Positions 37,749 to 48,790 are shown, counted from the first letter of the stretch. The stretch is DNA of 64,000 bases from Xanthomonas vesicatoria ATCC 35937 (GCF_001908725.1 NZ_CP018725.1:4650001-4714000); one strand, 5' to 3'. A program made the numbers and translations. Notes: generated by a model not told the origin, from the letters alone.

Positions 37749-40115
37749 TTAGAACTGACCGCCAAAGGTGAACTGCAGGCGCTCGATCTCGTCGTTGTCT
37801 TCCTTCTTCAGCGGGAACGCGTAGCTGATCGAGATGGGGCCGACCGGGGCACGCCACAACAGCGCCACACCGGTGGAGGCGCGCAGTTCGTTGGCCTTGA
37901 AGTTGTCCACGCCGCTATAGACGTTACCGAAGTCGAAGAACGCCGACACGCGCGCCGACGGGCTGTCGAACAGTTTCGGAAAATACATTTCCACCGAGCC
38001 CACGGTCTTGAACGAACCGCCCAGTGGCTGGCCGCGGTTGAAGCCGTTGATCGGTTCCGAACGCGGGCCCAGGGTGTTGTCTTCGAAGCCCCGCACCGAG
38101 TTGGTACCGCCTGCGTAGAAGTTCTCGTAGAACGGCAGGCCGGTGGCAGTGATGGTGCGCGAGCTGCCGTTGGGGCCGGCCACCACGCGGGTGCTGTCGT
38201 TGCCGTAGCTGTCGCCGTAGCCCAGCTCGAAGCGCGTGTTTAATACCAACGCCGGGATGATCGGCCAGTAGTTGGAGATCTGGTAGTTGAGCTTGTAGTA
38301 CTCGACGGTGGAGCCGGGCAGGGTGGTTTCCAGGCCGACGCGCTGGTACATGCCGCGGGTCGGCATGAAGAAGTCGTTGCGGGTATCGCGCGCCCAACCC
38401 AGCTCACTGCGCCAGGCATGGAAGGTGCGCGTGCCGATCGCATCAATATAATCGACGATCGCCTGCGGCGTGGTACCCGGGAACGTGGTGATCTGGTTAC
38501 TGTCGATGCCGATCATCGCCGAGACGGTGTCGTTCTCGGTGATCGGCACGCCGAACACCACCTGCGCCGAGCCGTTCTTGCTGTTGAACTGCGCGGTATT
38601 GAAGTCCGAGTAGTCCAGCGAGCGCCACGACAGGTTGTAGCCTAGCGACACGCCGTCGTCAGTAAAGAACGGATTGGTGTAGGAGAACGCATAGCGCTGC
38701 TGGAACGTGCTGCGCGAGGCTTCCACTGCCACGCGGTTACCGCCGCCCAGGAAGTTGTTTTGCGACAACTGCACCGAGGTAGTCACGCCGAAACTCTGCG
38801 AATACCCCAAGCCGAACACGAAGCTGCCGGAGGTGGTCTCCTTGACGTCGTAGATCACGTCCACCTGGTCGTTGCTGCCAGGCACCGCCGGGGTCTCCAC
38901 GTTCACCGACTCAAAGTAGCCCAGGCGCTGCAGGCGGATCTTGGAACGGTCGATCGCCGCCTGCGAGTACCAGGTGTTTTCGAACTGGCGCATTTCGCGG
39001 CGCAACACTTCGTCGGAGGTACGGCTGTTGCCCTTGTAGAGGATGCGGCGCACGGTCACGCGTGGGCCGGGCACCACCTGCAGGTTCACCGCAACGGTCC
39101 GGTCCTCACGGTTGGGGGTCGGAATCGGGTTGACCTTGGCGAACGCGTAACCCACGTTGCTCAGCGTGTTGGTGATGGCATCGGAGGTGTACTCCAGCAG
39201 CGCGCGCGAGAAGATATCGCCGGCCTTGGGGATGACCAGGCGCTCGATATCGGCCTGCGGCAGCACGGTGTCGCCGGTGACCTTGATCTCGGAAATCTTG
39301 TACTGCTCGCCCTCGGTCACGCCTGCGCTGACGAACATGTCGCGCTTGTCGGGGCTGATCGACACCTGGGTAGAGTCGATGCTGAAGTCCACGTAGCCAC
39401 GGTCCAGATACCAGGAATTGAGCTTCTCCAGGTCGCCGGACATCTTTTCCTTGGAGTACTGGTCGTCTCGGCGATACCACGAGGCCCAGTTGTGCTCCTT
39501 AGATTCCCAGTTCTCCAGGATGTCTTCGTTGGCGAATTTCTCGGTACCGATCAGGTTGACGTGGCGGATCTTGGCCGCCTTGCCTTCCTTGATCGCGATG
39601 GCCACATCGACGCGGTTGCGGTCCAGCGGGCTAACGGTCGGGGTGATCTCGACGTTGTACTTGCCGCGGTTGTTGTACTGACGGGTCAGTTCCTGGGTCA
39701 CGCGGTCCAGGCTGAGGCGGTCGAAGGTGCCGCCTTCGGTCAGGCCGATGTCGCCCAGGCCCTTGAGCAGCTCTTCGGACTTGATGTCCTTGTTGCCGGT
39801 CACGGTGAGCTTGTTGATCGCCGGGCGCTCCTTCACGGTGATCACCAGGATGTTGCCCTGGCGGTCCAGCTGCACGTCTTCGAAGAAGCCGGTGCGGTAC
39901 AGCGCCCGGATCGAGTCGGCCACCTTGGCATCGTCCACGGTGTCGCCGCGGTTCACCGGCAGATAGGTGAACACGGTGCCGGAAGCGATGCGCTGCAGGC
40001 CGTCGACGCGGATGTCGCTGGCAACGAACGGCTCTGCGGCCAGGGCAACGGCTGGCAGGCTGAGGCCGGCGGCGAGAGCGAGGGCAAGCAGGCGGCGAGT
40101 GGGAAGACGCGTCAT
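37749..40115 (-). CDS. bamA: outer-membrane protein assembly factor BamA
   Basis: 788 residues. It is the essential barrel of the BAM complex, which inserts outer-membrane proteins. Signal peptide LLALALAAGLSLPAVALA, five POTRA modules (first: FVASDIRVDGLQRIASGTVF), then the 16-strand barrel, including the conserved GSVEMYFPKLF and a C-terminal aromatic strand RLQFTFGGQF. Start ATG 40115 is chosen for the signal peptide. rseP lies 83 bases upstream. Confidence 0.98.
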   Translation of the reverse strand: MTRLPTRRLLALALAAGLSLPAVALAAEPFVASDIRVDGLQRIASGTVFTYLPVNRGDTVDDAKVADSIRALYRTGFFEDVQLDRQGNILVITVKERPAINKLTVTGNKDIKSEELLKGLGDIGLTEGGTFDRLSLDRVTQELTRQYNNRGKYNVEITPTVSPLDRNRVDVAIAIKEGKAAKIRHVNLIGTEKFANEDILENWESKEHNWASWYRRDDQYSKEKMSGDLEKLNSWYLDRGYVDFSIDSTQVSISPDKRDMFVSAGVTEGEQYKISEIKVTGDTVLPQADIERLVIPKAGDIFSRALLEYTSDAITNTLSNVGYAFAKVNPIPTPNREDRTVAVNLQVVPGPRVTVRRILYKGNSRTSDEVLRREMRQFENTWYSQAAIDRSKIRLQRLGYFESVNVETPAVPGSNDQVDVIYDVKETTSGSFVFGLGYSQSFGVTTSVQLSQNNFLGGGNRVAVEASRSTFQQRYAFSYTNPFFTDDGVSLGYNLSWRSLDYSDFNTAQFNSKNGSAQVVFGVPITENDTVSAMIGIDSNQITTFPGTTPQAIVDYIDAIGTRTFHAWRSELGWARDTRNDFFMPTRGMYQRVGLETTLPGSTVEYYKLNYQISNYWPIIPALVLNTRFELGYGDSYGNDSTRVVAGPNGSSRTITATGLPFYENFYAGGTNSVRGFEDNTLGPRSEPINGFNRGQPLGGSFKTVGSVEMYFPKLFDSPSARVSAFFDFGNVYSGVDNFKANELRASTGVALLWRAPVGPISISYAFPLKKEDNDEIERLQFTFGGQF

Positions 40116-40198
40116 GTCACATCCGGTTGGAGTCGATTTCGGGTGTTGCTGGGTGCCGGCGTATGACGACGACAACAGGCGGAAAGAGAGGAGCAGTT

Positions 40199-41545
40199 TC
40201 ATCGTGGAACCAGGCCAAGGATGTCGTTGTAGAACGCCAGTCCCATCAAGCCTGCCAGGACCGCCAGGCCGACATATTGTCCGGCAATCATGGCCCGTTC
40301 GCTGATCGGGCTGCCCTTGACCAACTCAATAAGGTAATACAGCAGATGCCCACCGTCCAAGATTGGGATGGGCATCAGGTTGATGATCGCCAGGCTGAGC
40401 GACAGCAAGCCCAGGAAATACAGGAACCAGTCGAGCCCGCGTTCGGCCGATGCATTGGCGGCGCGCGCGATTGTGACCGGGCCGGAGATGTTCTTGACCG
40501 ACGCCTGGCCGGTCAGCATGCGCTTCATCATGCCCAGCGAATCAGCGGTCATCTTGCCGGTTTCGCGGATGGCCGCCGGCACCGCGGCGAAGACGCCGTA
40601 CTGCTGGCGGCTATCGTATTGCGGCGCCGGCGCAGCGGCGGGACGGACCCCTATCATCCACTGGCCCTGCGGCGATTTGCGCGGTGCGATTTCCAGCGCC
40701 AGGCGGTCTTCGCCGCGCGCCACTTCGATCATGCCCGGCCCACCGTGCGCGCCCAGGGCCTGCACCTGCGGAATGATGTCCTCGGCCGAGCGGATCGGCT
40801 GGCCATCGATGGCCACGATGCGATCACCGGGCTTGAGCAGGCCGTCGGCCACCGAACCGGGCACCACTTCGGCGATGACCGGCGGCTGCAGCATGAACTG
40901 CCAGCCAATACCGGCCAGCGATGCCACGCGGCGTTCGTCGAAACCGGCTGGCAGCTGCGAAAGACGCAAAGTGTGTTCGCTGTTGCCGCCACCCTCGGCG
41001 GCGGTGAGCACCTGGATGTCGCGCTTGTCCATTGCCGCAGTGGTGAGCTGCATGCTGGCATCGCTCCAGCTGCTCACGCCGCGCCCGTCGATGCGCACGA
41101 TGCGCTCGCCCGGTGTCAGGCCAGCTTCGGCGGCCAGACCATCGGCGCGACCGACGGTGGCCGAGTAATCCTGCTTGCCGACGACGAACATCGCCCACAG
41201 CATCGCCATGCACAGCAGCAGGTTGGCGATCGGGCCGGCCGCGACGATGGCGATGCGCTGCCACACCGTCTTGCGATTGAATGCCTGGTCCTGTTCGGCT
41301 GGGTGCACGTGGCCTTCGCGCTCGTCGAGCATCTTGACGTAACCGCCCAGCGGGATCGCGGCCAGCACGAACTCGGTGCCGTGGCGGTCGCGGCGCATCC
41401 ACAGCGGCTTGCCGAACCCCACCGAAAAACGCAGCACCTTGACGCCGCAGCGGCGCGCGACCCAAAAGTGTCCGAATTCGTGGAATGTCACCAACAGACC
41501 CAGGCTGACGATCATCCACCAGACCGAACCGATGAAATCACCCAT
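40199..41545 (-). CDS. rseP: RIP metalloprotease RseP (site-2 protease)
   Basis: 448 residues. An intramembrane zinc protease that cleaves anti-sigma-E type proteins and signal-peptide remnants. The zinc motif HEFGH is in the first helix (LLVTFHEFGHFWVARR). Two PDZ domains follow, and the third ligand is in NLMPIPILDGGHLLYYLIE. The open frame extends upstream to 41920, but the ATG at 41545 (MGDFIGSVWWMIVSLGLL) is the family start and sits 26 bases after dxr. It could act on the RskA-like anti-sigma factor at 3.3-4.1 kb, though this is only inference. Confidence 0.97.
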   Translation of the reverse strand: MGDFIGSVWWMIVSLGLLVTFHEFGHFWVARRCGVKVLRFSVGFGKPLWMRRDRHGTEFVLAAIPLGGYVKMLDEREGHVHPAEQDQAFNRKTVWQRIAIVAAGPIANLLLCMAMLWAMFVVGKQDYSATVGRADGLAAEAGLTPGERIVRIDGRGVSSWSDASMQLTTAAMDKRDIQVLTAAEGGGNSEHTLRLSQLPAGFDERRVASLAGIGWQFMLQPPVIAEVVPGSVADGLLKPGDRIVAIDGQPIRSAEDIIPQVQALGAHGGPGMIEVARGEDRLALEIAPRKSPQGQWMIGVRPAAAPAPQYDSRQQYGVFAAVPAAIRETGKMTADSLGMMKRMLTGQASVKNISGPVTIARAANASAERGLDWFLYFLGLLSLSLAIINLMPIPILDGGHLLYYLIELVKGSPISERAMIAGQYVGLAVLAGLMGLAFYNDILGLVPR

Positions 41546-41571
41546 GGATGCAACTCGGCTGCGTGGATCGA

Positions 41572-42762
41572 TCAGGCATGAAGAGGGTGGTTGACCAAGG
41601 CGCGTTCGGTGATTTGCCGGGCTTGCGCATCGGCAAAAAGCAGGGTGTCGAGGGAGTCGGCATTGTGCCGTGGGAGCGTTGTCAGTGTGTGTTCGACCAA
41701 CGCAGGGATCGCTAGGAAACCTATTTGGCCCTGAAGAAACGCTGAAACAGCCACTTCGTTGGCCGCGTTCAGGATCGCCGGCGCGGTTCCACCGGCACGC
41801 AGCGCTTCCCAGGCCAGGCGCAGGCAGGGGAAGGCAACGGTGTCGGGGGCTTCGAAGTCCAGCCGCCCTTGTTGCAGCAGATCCAGCCCTGCCACGCCCG
41901 ATTCCACCCGCTCCGGCCATGCCAGACCGACCGCCAGGGTGGTGCGCATGTCCGGCAGGCCGAGTTGGGCCAGCGTGGAGCCGTCAACGAATTCCACCAA
42001 CGAATGCACCAGGCTTTGCGGGTGCACCAGCACGTCGATCTGCTCGCCAGGCAGCCCGAACAGATGATGGGCCTCAATGACTTCCAAGCCCTTGTTCATC
42101 AAGGTGGCCGAATCCACCGAAATCTTCGGGCCCATCGACCACTTCGGGTGCGCAACGGCCTGCGCCGGGGTCACCGCCGACAGAGCGGTGCGATCCCAGC
42201 CCCGGAACGGGCCACCGGACGCGGTCAGGATCACCCGACGCACGCCGCGGCTGGCGTCGCAGGAGCGTAGGCACTGGAAGATGGCGCTGTGCTCGCTGTC
42301 GATCGGGATGATCTCTGCGCCCGCTGCTGCGGCGGTGCGGGTCAGCAGTTCGCCGGCCAGCACGAGCGATTCCTTGTTGGCCAACAACAGGCGCTTGCCG
42401 GCGCGGGCCGCGGCCAGGGTCGAAGACAGGCCGGCGGCGCCCACGATGGCGGCCACCACGGTGTCGCAGGCATCGCTGCCGGCCAGTGCATCCAGCGCCG
42501 CGGTGCCGGCATGCGCCTGGGTGTTCAGGCCGGCGGCACGCAGGCCGTCGCGCAGCGCCGGATACAGCGCCTCCTCGGCAATCACCGCATGCGCAGGCCG
42601 ATGCTTAGCACACAGCGCCAGCAACGCATCCACCTGGCTACCTGCAGACAGCACGCTGACGCGCAGCCGCTGGGGATGGCGGGCGATCACGTCCAAGGCC
42701 GACGTGCCGATCGAGCCGGTCGCACCGAATACGGCGACCTGGCGGGGAGAAGAGCCAGCCAT
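41572..42762 (-). CDS. dxr: 1-deoxy-D-xylulose-5-phosphate reductoisomerase
   Basis: 396 residues, normal length. It converts DXP to MEP, the committed step of the non-mevalonate isoprenoid pathway. NADPH-binding [20 protein letters not shown], the metal-binding region [13 protein letters not shown], and SGGPFRG near [20 protein letters not shown] are all present. It starts two bases after the cdsA stop. Confidence 0.98.
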   Translation of the reverse strand: MAGSSPRQVAVFGATGSIGTSALDVIARHPQRLRVSVLSAGSQVDALLALCAKHRPAHAVIAEEALYPALRDGLRAAGLNTQAHAGTAALDALAGSDACDTVVAAIVGAAGLSSTLAAARAGKRLLLANKESLVLAGELLTRTAAAAGAEIIPIDSEHSAIFQCLRSCDASRGVRRVILTASGGPFRGWDRTALSAVTPAQAVAHPKWSMGPKISVDSATLMNKGLEVIEAHHLFGLPGEQIDVLVHPQSLVHSLVEFVDGSTLAQLGLPDMRTTLAVGLAWPERVESGVAGLDLLQQGRLDFEAPDTVAFPCLRLAWEALRAGGTAPAILNAANEVAVSAFLQGQIGFLAIPALVEHTLTTLPRHNADSLDTLLFADAQARQITERALVNHPLHA

Positions 42763-42764
42763 GC

Positions 42765-43592
42765 TTAGAATCCGAGAATTTCCTTGCCGAGTGCGAACAC
42801 CGGCAGGGCGGCGAGGACGCCATCGATGCGATCCAGTACGCCGCCGTGGCCGGGAATCACCGTGCCCGAATCCTTGGCGCCGGCATGGCGCTTGAGCAGG
42901 CTCTCGAACAGGTCGCCGAGCACCGACGCCAGCACCGCCACCGCCGCGACCAGGACCAGCTGCGGCACATGCGCCAGGGTCAGCCCGGCCAGCCAGCCGA
43001 AGGCGCAGGCCACCGCGATCCCGGCGACCATCCCGCCGAGCAGGCCTTCGATGGTCTTGTTGGGGCTGATGCGCGGCGCCAGCTTGTGCTTGCCGAACGC
43101 GCGCCCGGCGAAATACGCCCCCGAGTCGGCCGCCCAGACCATGGTCAGGGCGGTCAGCAGCCACAGGTTGCCCTTGTCTGGGTTGGCATGCAGCAGCACC
43201 AGCGCAGCCCAGGCCGGAAGAACCGCCAGGGTGCCGGCCGCGAGCTTGAGCGCGCGCGCCTGGCCATTGCCATGATCGGCGCCAAAGGTGAAAAAGCGCA
43301 GCCACAGCAGCGCCAGCACCCACCAGACCACCCCCACCAGGGCGGCGATCTGGAACAGTACCATGGAGCCTGCCGAGGCCCAGACCATCAGCACCATTAG
43401 CAGCAGATTGAGCATCAGCAGCACGGTGCGCGGCAGGCTGTCGTCGATGCCGGAGAGCTTGAGCCACTCCCACAGACCTGTCAGGAACAGGATCGCCGCC
43501 AGCGCCGCCAGCCATTGGGTGGGCAGCAACACAATCGCGCAGATGGCGAGCGGCGCCATGATCAGCGCGGCAATCACGCGGGTCTTGGTCAT
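42765..43592 (-). CDS. cdsA: phosphatidate cytidylyltransferase
   Basis: 275 residues with about eight membrane helices. It makes CDP-diacylglycerol, the precursor of all phospholipids. The conserved region [20 protein letters not shown] followed by SPNKTIEG, and the C-terminal signature [13 protein letters not shown] then [19 protein letters not shown], are clear. The start ATG 43592 overlaps the uppS stop by four bases. Confidence 0.97.
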   Translation of the reverse strand: MTKTRVIAALIMAPLAICAIVLLPTQWLAALAAILFLTGLWEWLKLSGIDDSLPRTVLLMLNLLLMVLMVWASAGSMVLFQIAALVGVVWWVLALLWLRFFTFGADHGNGQARALKLAAGTLAVLPAWAALVLLHANPDKGNLWLLTALTMVWAADSGAYFAGRAFGKHKLAPRISPNKTIEGLLGGMVAGIAVACAFGWLAGLTLAHVPQLVLVAAVAVLASVLGDLFESLLKRHAGAKDSGTVIPGHGGVLDRIDGVLAALPVFALGKEILGF

Positions 43593-44350
43593 GCGGAGGA
43601 GATCTCCGTCGCCTTGTCGGCGATCTGGGCACTGGTCAGGCCAAAGCGGCGTTCGCGCCCGGCATAGTCGTCCAGTGCCTGCTGCAGCACGCCGGCATCG
43701 AACTCCGGCCACAGGGTTTCGGTGAACCACAGCTCGGTGTAGGCCAGCTGCCACAACAGGAAATTGCTGATGCGGGTATCGCCGCCGGTGCGGATGAACA
43801 AGTCCGGCGCCGGCAGGTCGGACAGTGCGACCCGGCTGGACAGCAAGGCCTCGTCGATCTGCTGCGGTTGCAGGCGCCCGGCAGCCACCTCTTCGGCCAA
43901 CGCACGCGCGGCCAGCGCGATGTCCTGGCGGCCGCCGTAACTGGCTGCGATGCTGAGCACCAGCCGCGCATTACCCGCGGTGATGCGTTCGGCAGTGGCC
44001 ATGCGCTCCCGCAGCGGCGTTGCGAAGCGGCTGCGCTCGCCGATGAAACGCACCTGCACGCCACGCCGTTGCAGTTCTTCCACCCCGCGGTCCAGCGCAT
44101 GCAGAAACAGCTTCATCAGCGCATCGACCTCCTCCTGCGGGCGCCCCCAGTTTTCACTGGAGAACGCGAACAAGGTGAGTGCCGACACGCCTTTTTCCAG
44201 GCAGAAATCGATGGTGCGGTTGACCGCCCGCGCCCCGGCGCGATGGCCGATCATGCGCGGACGTCGCCGACGCTGCGCCCAACGCCCGTTGCCATCCATG
44301 ATGATGGCAATGTGGCGCGGGATTGCGTCGGTAGAAGGGGCTGGATGCAT
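43589..44350 (-). CDS. uppS: undecaprenyl diphosphate synthase
   Basis: 253 residues, normal length. It makes the C55 lipid carrier for peptidoglycan and O-antigen synthesis. The catalytic Asp lies in [17 protein letters not shown], and further signatures are [17 protein letters not shown] and [22 protein letters not shown] 44350 was preferred; a GTG 15 bases upstream is possible. It lies 17 bases after frr and overlaps cdsA. Confidence 0.97.
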   Translation of the reverse strand: MHPAPSTDAIPRHIAIIMDGNGRWAQRRRRPRMIGHRAGARAVNRTIDFCLEKGVSALTLFAFSSENWGRPQEEVDALMKLFLHALDRGVEELQRRGVQVRFIGERSRFATPLRERMATAERITAGNARLVLSIAASYGGRQDIALAARALAEEVAAGRLQPQQIDEALLSSRVALSDLPAPDLFIRTGGDTRISNFLLWQLAYTELWFTETLWPEFDAGVLQQALDDYAGRERRFGLTSAQIADKATEISSA

Positions 44351-44367
44351 GGCAGGGGATGCCACGA

Positions 44368-44925
44368 TCAGACCGTCATCAATTCCTGTTCCTTGCCCTT
44401 GACGACCTCATCCACATCCTTGATGGCCTTGTCGGTCAACTTCTGGATGTCGTCTTCGGCGCCACGGGCTTCGTCTTCGGTGACCTTCTTGTCTTTCAGC
44501 AGATCCTTGACCTGCTGATTGGCATCGCGACGGATGTTGCGGATGGCCACCTTGCTGTCTTCGCCTTCGCCATGCACAGACTTGCTGAGCTCCTTGCGGC
44601 GCTCCTCGGTCAGCGGCGGCAGGTTCAGGCGGATTACCGTGCCCACGACGGTCGGGGTCAGGCCCAGATCCGAGGCGTACAGGGCTTTTTCCACATCCTT
44701 GATCATGCCCTTGTCGAACAGGCTGATGACCAGCGAGCGGCCTTCGGACACGCTGATGCTGGCGACCTGGTTCAGGGGCGTGTCGGTGCCGTAGGCCTTG
44801 ACCTTGATGCCGTCCAGCAGCGCCGGCGAAGCGCGGCCGGTACGCACGGTGGTCAGGGAATGGCGCAGAGCATCGATGCTCTTGGTCATGCGCGTCTGCG
44901 CGTCTTGTTTGATCTGGTTGAGCAT
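44368..44925 (-). CDS. frr: ribosome recycling factor
   Basis: 185 residues, exact size. It splits post-termination ribosomes together with EF-G. Signatures: [19 protein letters not shown] in the first helix (with TV/RTGRA), [15 protein letters not shown], and the [20 protein letters not shown] region. It is separated from pyrH by a 198-base repeat-bearing gap. Confidence 0.99.
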   Translation of the reverse strand: MLNQIKQDAQTRMTKSIDALRHSLTTVRTGRASPALLDGIKVKAYGTDTPLNQVASISVSEGRSLVISLFDKGMIKDVEKALYASDLGLTPTVVGTVIRLNLPPLTEERRKELSKSVHGEGEDSKVAIRNIRRDANQQVKDLLKDKKVTEDEARGAEDDIQKLTDKAIKDVDEVVKGKEQELMTV

Positions 44926-45050
44926 CGCCGGAATCCGTGTGGAGCTGAATCCGGGGATTATAGCCGGGACTGAGGTTTCACGACTCGCCGGCCTGCAGGG
45001 GCCGGCGCAGCCGGTTCACCTGCCTGGCGCGTTCACGTCCGGCGATGTGG

Positions 45051-45118
45051 CAAATCGGGAAGGAGAGGGAGTAGCAGATCTACGCTTGTGCGACTCCCAA
45101 ATCCCGTTTCTAAATCCG
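45051..45118. repeat. degenerate inverted repeat pair between pyrH and frr
   Basis: A G-rich unit (45051-45070, caaatcgggaaggagaggga) faces a C-rich unit (45091-45118, cgactcccaaatcccgtttc). It lies directly next to the pyrH stop codon. Confidence 0.65.
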
Positions 45119-45123
45119 AAACC

Positions 45124-45846
45124 TCAGCTACGACCCTGCACCAAGGTGCCGATCTGCTCGCCACGCAGGATGCGTAGCAGCACGCCGGGCTCGCTCATGC
45201 CGAAGATGCGCAGCGGCAGGTCGCTGTCGCGGGCCAGCGCAAAGGCAGCGGTATCCATCACTTCCAGGCCCTGCAGGATGACCTCGTCGTAGGTCAGGCT
45301 GTCGTAGCGCACCGCATCGGCATGCTTCTTCGGGTCCTTGTCGTACACGCCATCGACCTTGGTGGCCTTCAGCAGCAGGTCGGCGCCAATCTCTATCGCA
45401 CGCAGTGCGGCGCCCGAATCGGTGGTGAAGAACGGATTGCCGGTGCCGGCGGCGAAGATCGCGATGCGGCCCTTTTCCAGATGACGCATGGCGCGGCGAC
45501 GGATGAAGTCCTCGCAGACATCGTTGATCTTGATCGCGCTCATCACGCGCACCTTGGCGCCGAGTTTTTCCAGCGCGTCCTGCATGGCCAGCGCATTGAT
45601 CACAGTGGCGAGCATGCCCATGTGGTCGCCGGTCACGCGGTCCATGCCGCTGGCAGCAAGGCCGGCACCGCGAAAGATATTGCCGCCGCCGATCACCAGC
45701 GCGACCTGCGCGCCGGCTTGCTGGGCTTCGATCACTTCATGGGCAAGGCGGTTGATCACCTTGGGGTCGATGCCGTAATCCCCGTCTCCCATCAGCGCCT
45801 CCCCGGAAAGTTTGAGAAGAATGCGGCGATAGGAAAGTTCAGACAT
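45124..45846 (-). CDS. pyrH: UMP kinase
   Basis: 240 residues. It phosphorylates UMP to UDP. Amino-acid-kinase fold: [57 protein letters not shown] and [19 protein letters not shown]. Start ATG 45846 ([10 protein letters not shown]) was chosen over an ATG 30 bases upstream, which gives a low-complexity extension. Confidence 0.99.
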   Translation of the reverse strand: MSELSYRRILLKLSGEALMGDGDYGIDPKVINRLAHEVIEAQQAGAQVALVIGGGNIFRGAGLAASGMDRVTGDHMGMLATVINALAMQDALEKLGAKVRVMSAIKINDVCEDFIRRRAMRHLEKGRIAIFAAGTGNPFFTTDSGAALRAIEIGADLLLKATKVDGVYDKDPKKHADAVRYDSLTYDEVILQGLEVMDTAAFALARDSDLPLRIFGMSEPGVLLRILRGEQIGTLVQGRS

Positions 45847-45952
45847 GGGGGAGACCTCGGGGGTGGGGGACGGCAAACGCCGGCAATTCTAGCGGAAGCC
45901 TGCGACCGGGCGTGGTAAAAATTCCTTTGTCGTCATCGAGGTGACGGGCTGC

Positions 45953-47476
45953 TCAGTGTGCGCGCGGGTTCGGCGGCGTCGGAACATCCGTCGCATCGTA
46001 GGCGGTGACGCGGTTGCGGCCGCGATGCTTGGAGCGGTACAGCGTGCTGTCGGCCGCCTGCAACAGATGTTCGATGCTTTCGAACTGGCGCTCGATACCG
46101 CCATGCGTGGCCAGGCCCGCCGAGAAGGTGATGTGCAGCGGGCCGCCCTGCAATTGCGCCATCGGCGTGCGCGCAGTCTCGGCAAGGATGCGCTCGATCA
46201 CCATCAGCGCCGCATCGGCAGGCGTGTTCGGCAGGATTACCAGGAATTCTTCGCCGCCATACCGCGCCACCAGGTCGCTGGTGCGCACCATGCGTTGCAG
46301 GGTCTGCGCAAAATTGCGCAGCACCTCGTCGCCGACCAGGTGGCCGTGCGCATCGTTGACGCGCTTGAAATCGTCCAGATCGATGAAGGCGATCGACAGC
46401 GGCCAGCTCTGCCGCGATGCCAGCTCGAACTCATGGGTCAGTGCAGTGCCCAGCTGGTGCCGATTGAACACGCCAGTCAACGCGTCGCGGCTGGCCTGCT
46501 CGGCGAGATGGCGCATCCGGTTTTCCGATTCGTCGGCATGTCGGCGCGCTTCGGCCACATCCTGCAGTTCGCGCAGGCTCCGCAACAGGGCCAGCTCGCG
46601 CGCCTGTTCGAAGATCAGCTGGATATGCTCAGGCTGCGGTACGCGGATATCGAACAATGCTTCGAGCTCGGGCAACGATTCGGCGATGCGTTCGATCACT
46701 TTCTCGAAGCGTTCGGCATCCAGTTCCAGCACGTCCTGTGCCTGACGCTGCGCATGCTCGGTGGCAGCGACCGCACTGGCCGAGAGCCAGATGTCGGCCA
46801 AGCGACCGGACAGCGCGACGCAGGCCATGAAGGGCTCCAAGCCTGCTGGATCTTCTTCGCTCTGCGCGATCGCATTCTGCAGATAGTGCGGCAGCTGCCA
46901 CTGATGGGCGAGCCAGGCGCCGATCTCGGCATGGGTGGCCCCCAGGTGTTCGCGCTCTGCGTCCAGCAGCGATGCGTTGTCGGGCGCCTGCTCCATCAAT
47001 GGGGCATACAGCGCCGGTGCGCCTTGCAGCAGCGCCAGCTTGCCGATGTCCTGCAGCAGGCCAGCCAGCATCAATTCTTCGGGTTTGCGGATGCCATAGG
47101 CCTGGCCCAGGATGCGACTGGCCAGTGCGCACAGGCCGGCGCGACGCCAGATGCGCTCATGCAACGGGTGCGCGACGAACGTGCTGCGTACGCCGTGCAC
47201 CATCGAAAACCCCAGCGCCAGACTCAACGTGGCGTTGAGGCCGAGCATGGTTAGCGCCTGGCCGAGGTTGTCGACGCGGCGGCGGCTGGCGTACAGCGGC
47301 GAATTGGCCACGCGCAGCATGCGTGCGCTCAGCGCCATGTCCAGTCCGATGACTTTTGCGGTGGTGGTCATGTCCACGTCCGGGTCCTGCGCCAGCTCGA
47401 TGATGCGCAGCGCGACGCCGGGCGGCGATGGCAGGTTACGGCAGTAGTGCAGGGCGGCCTGGAGATCTGGTTGCAT
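45953..47476 (-). CDS. HDOD-GGDEF protein, probable diguanylate cyclase
   Basis: 507 residues. The N-terminal HDOD domain (ALHYCRNLPSPPGVALRIIE; LGLNATLSLALGFSM; LASRILGQAYGIRKPEELML) is followed at about residue 330 by a GGDEF domain with the active motif ARYGGEEF and an upstream I-site RTSD five residues before it. The protein should therefore make cyclic di-GMP and be feedback inhibited. HDOD domains usually regulate other domains. It sits between tsf and pyrH, a spot where most gammaproteobacteria have no gene. Its output (motility, biofilm, virulence) is not shown by sequence. Confidence 0.92.
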   Translation of the reverse strand: MQPDLQAALHYCRNLPSPPGVALRIIELAQDPDVDMTTTAKVIGLDMALSARMLRVANSPLYASRRRVDNLGQALTMLGLNATLSLALGFSMVHGVRSTFVAHPLHERIWRRAGLCALASRILGQAYGIRKPEELMLAGLLQDIGKLALLQGAPALYAPLMEQAPDNASLLDAEREHLGATHAEIGAWLAHQWQLPHYLQNAIAQSEEDPAGLEPFMACVALSGRLADIWLSASAVAATEHAQRQAQDVLELDAERFEKVIERIAESLPELEALFDIRVPQPEHIQLIFEQARELALLRSLRELQDVAEARRHADESENRMRHLAEQASRDALTGVFNRHQLGTALTHEFELASRQSWPLSIAFIDLDDFKRVNDAHGHLVGDEVLRNFAQTLQRMVRTSDLVARYGGEEFLVILPNTPADAALMVIERILAETARTPMAQLQGGPLHITFSAGLATHGGIERQFESIEHLLQAADSTLYRSKHRGRNRVTAYDATDVPTPPNPRAH

Positions 47477-47702
47477 GAGTCATCGCCAACAGTGAACGCA
47501 AGCATACAGCTGCGTTCGTTGAGTTTGAGCACGCCACGGCCCGCAGTCGCCGCAGTGGAAGGCACACGGATAGGGTGCTGAGAGTCTGGTCGGCATTCAG
47601 GTGTATCGGCAAGGGCCAGGGCATCTGTAGTGCCCAGTCCTGTTATCGGCGCCACGGATGTGTGCGCTTCAGCTTCGCGCAATGCGGTGTCGTCGGTGCG
47701 GC

Positions 47703-47736
47703 AAAAAAAAAGCCGCGGCATGGCCGCGGCTTTTTC
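47703..47736 (-). terminator. terminator after tsf
   Basis: aagccgcggc and gccgcggctt pair perfectly around an atg loop, with a run of A on the left (T on the minus strand) and T on the right. It lies 17 bases after the tsf stop and works in both directions. Confidence 0.95.
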
Positions 47737-47752
47737 AATGCTGAGGTGAAGA

Positions 47753-48631
47753 TCAGGCCAGGCCGGCCTGCTTCATCACTTCGGCGGCATAGTCTTCCAC
47801 CACTTTCTCGATGCCCTCGCCCACGGCCAGGCGCTGGAAGCCGATCACGTCCGCGCCGGCGGCCTTGACGGCCTGCTCAACGGTCTGATCGGTGTTCAGC
47901 ACGTATGGCTGGCCGTACAGGGTGACTTCGTTGACGATCTTGCTGATCTTGCCGCTGATGATCTTTTCCAGGATCTCGGCCGGCTTGGACTTGTCCTTTT
48001 CGGACATCTTGGCCAGTTCGATTTCCTTTTCCTTGGCGACAAACTCGGCCGGAACGTCGGATGCCTTGACGTGCGGCGGGTTCATTGCGGCGATGTGCAT
48101 GGCAATACCACGTGCCAGTTCAACGTCGCCACCCTTGAGTTCGACCAGCACGCCGATACGGCCGCCATGCACGTAGGCCGCGACGTTGTTGGCGCTGTCG
48201 ATGCGGGCCAAGCGACGCACCTGCAGGTTCTCGCCAACCTTGGCGATCACCGCAGCGCGACGCGCTTCGATGGTCTCGCCGCTATCGAGCTTGACGCTCT
48301 TCAGCGCTTCGGCATCGGCCACGTCGGAGTTCAGTGCGGCGTTGGCGACGACTTCGGTGAAGGCCAGGAAGTTCTCGTCCTTGGCGACGAAGTCGGTTTC
48401 GGAATTGACTTCGACCAGCACGGCCTTGCCACCGGCCTGTGCGGTAGCGATGCGGCCTTCGGCGGCAACGCGGTCTGCCTTCTTGTCGGCCTTGGCCAGG
48501 CCCGACTTGCGCAGCCATTCGGCAGCGGCGTCGATGTCGCCAGCGTTTTCGACGAGTGCCTTCTTGCACTCCATCATGCCGGCGCCGGTGCGCTCGCGCA
48601 GTTCCTTGACCAGGGAAGCAGTGATTTCCAT
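47753..48631 (-). CDS. tsf: translation elongation factor Ts
   Basis: 292 residues, normal size. It recycles EF-Tu-GDP. N-terminal UBA-type module [20 protein letters not shown], then [19 protein letters not shown] and [17 protein letters not shown]. Co-transcribed with rpsB, with a 171-base gap that contains a hairpin. Confidence 0.99.
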   Translation of the reverse strand: MEITASLVKELRERTGAGMMECKKALVENAGDIDAAAEWLRKSGLAKADKKADRVAAEGRIATAQAGGKAVLVEVNSETDFVAKDENFLAFTEVVANAALNSDVADAEALKSVKLDSGETIEARRAAVIAKVGENLQVRRLARIDSANNVAAYVHGGRIGVLVELKGGDVELARGIAMHIAAMNPPHVKASDVPAEFVAKEKEIELAKMSEKDKSKPAEILEKIISGKISKIVNEVTLYGQPYVLNTDQTVEQAVKAAGADVIGFQRLAVGEGIEKVVEDYAAEVMKQAGLA

Positions 48632-48764
48632 GGAATTACCTCGTATGGACGAATGCGATAAGGCGGAAGTGTTCCGCCAGTGGGGAGACGGTGCAGCATG
48701 CGGGCCGCCCCCGTAAGAATCTCTGGTCGCCTCAGCGACGGGGCACGATGGACCCGTCGGGGCT

Positions 48765-48790
48765 GCGGCCGCCCAGCATGGGGCGGCCGC
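48765..48790 (-). promoter_or_regulatory. GC-rich hairpin between rpsB and tsf
   Basis: gcggccgccc (48765-48774) and gggcggccgc (48781-48790) form a perfect 10-bp stem with a six-base loop, 12 bases after the rpsB stop. No T tract follows, so it may be a partial attenuator, an RNA-stability element or a processing site that adjusts S2 to EF-Ts stoichiometry. Confidence 0.55.

Noticed and set aside
38760..40166. A 468-codon open frame antisense to bamA
   Set aside because: Shadow frame of a certain gene; no signal, motif or start context.
42763..43632. N-terminal extension of dxr through cdsA
   Set aside because: An out-of-phase read-through of cdsA; Dxr homology starts at 42762.
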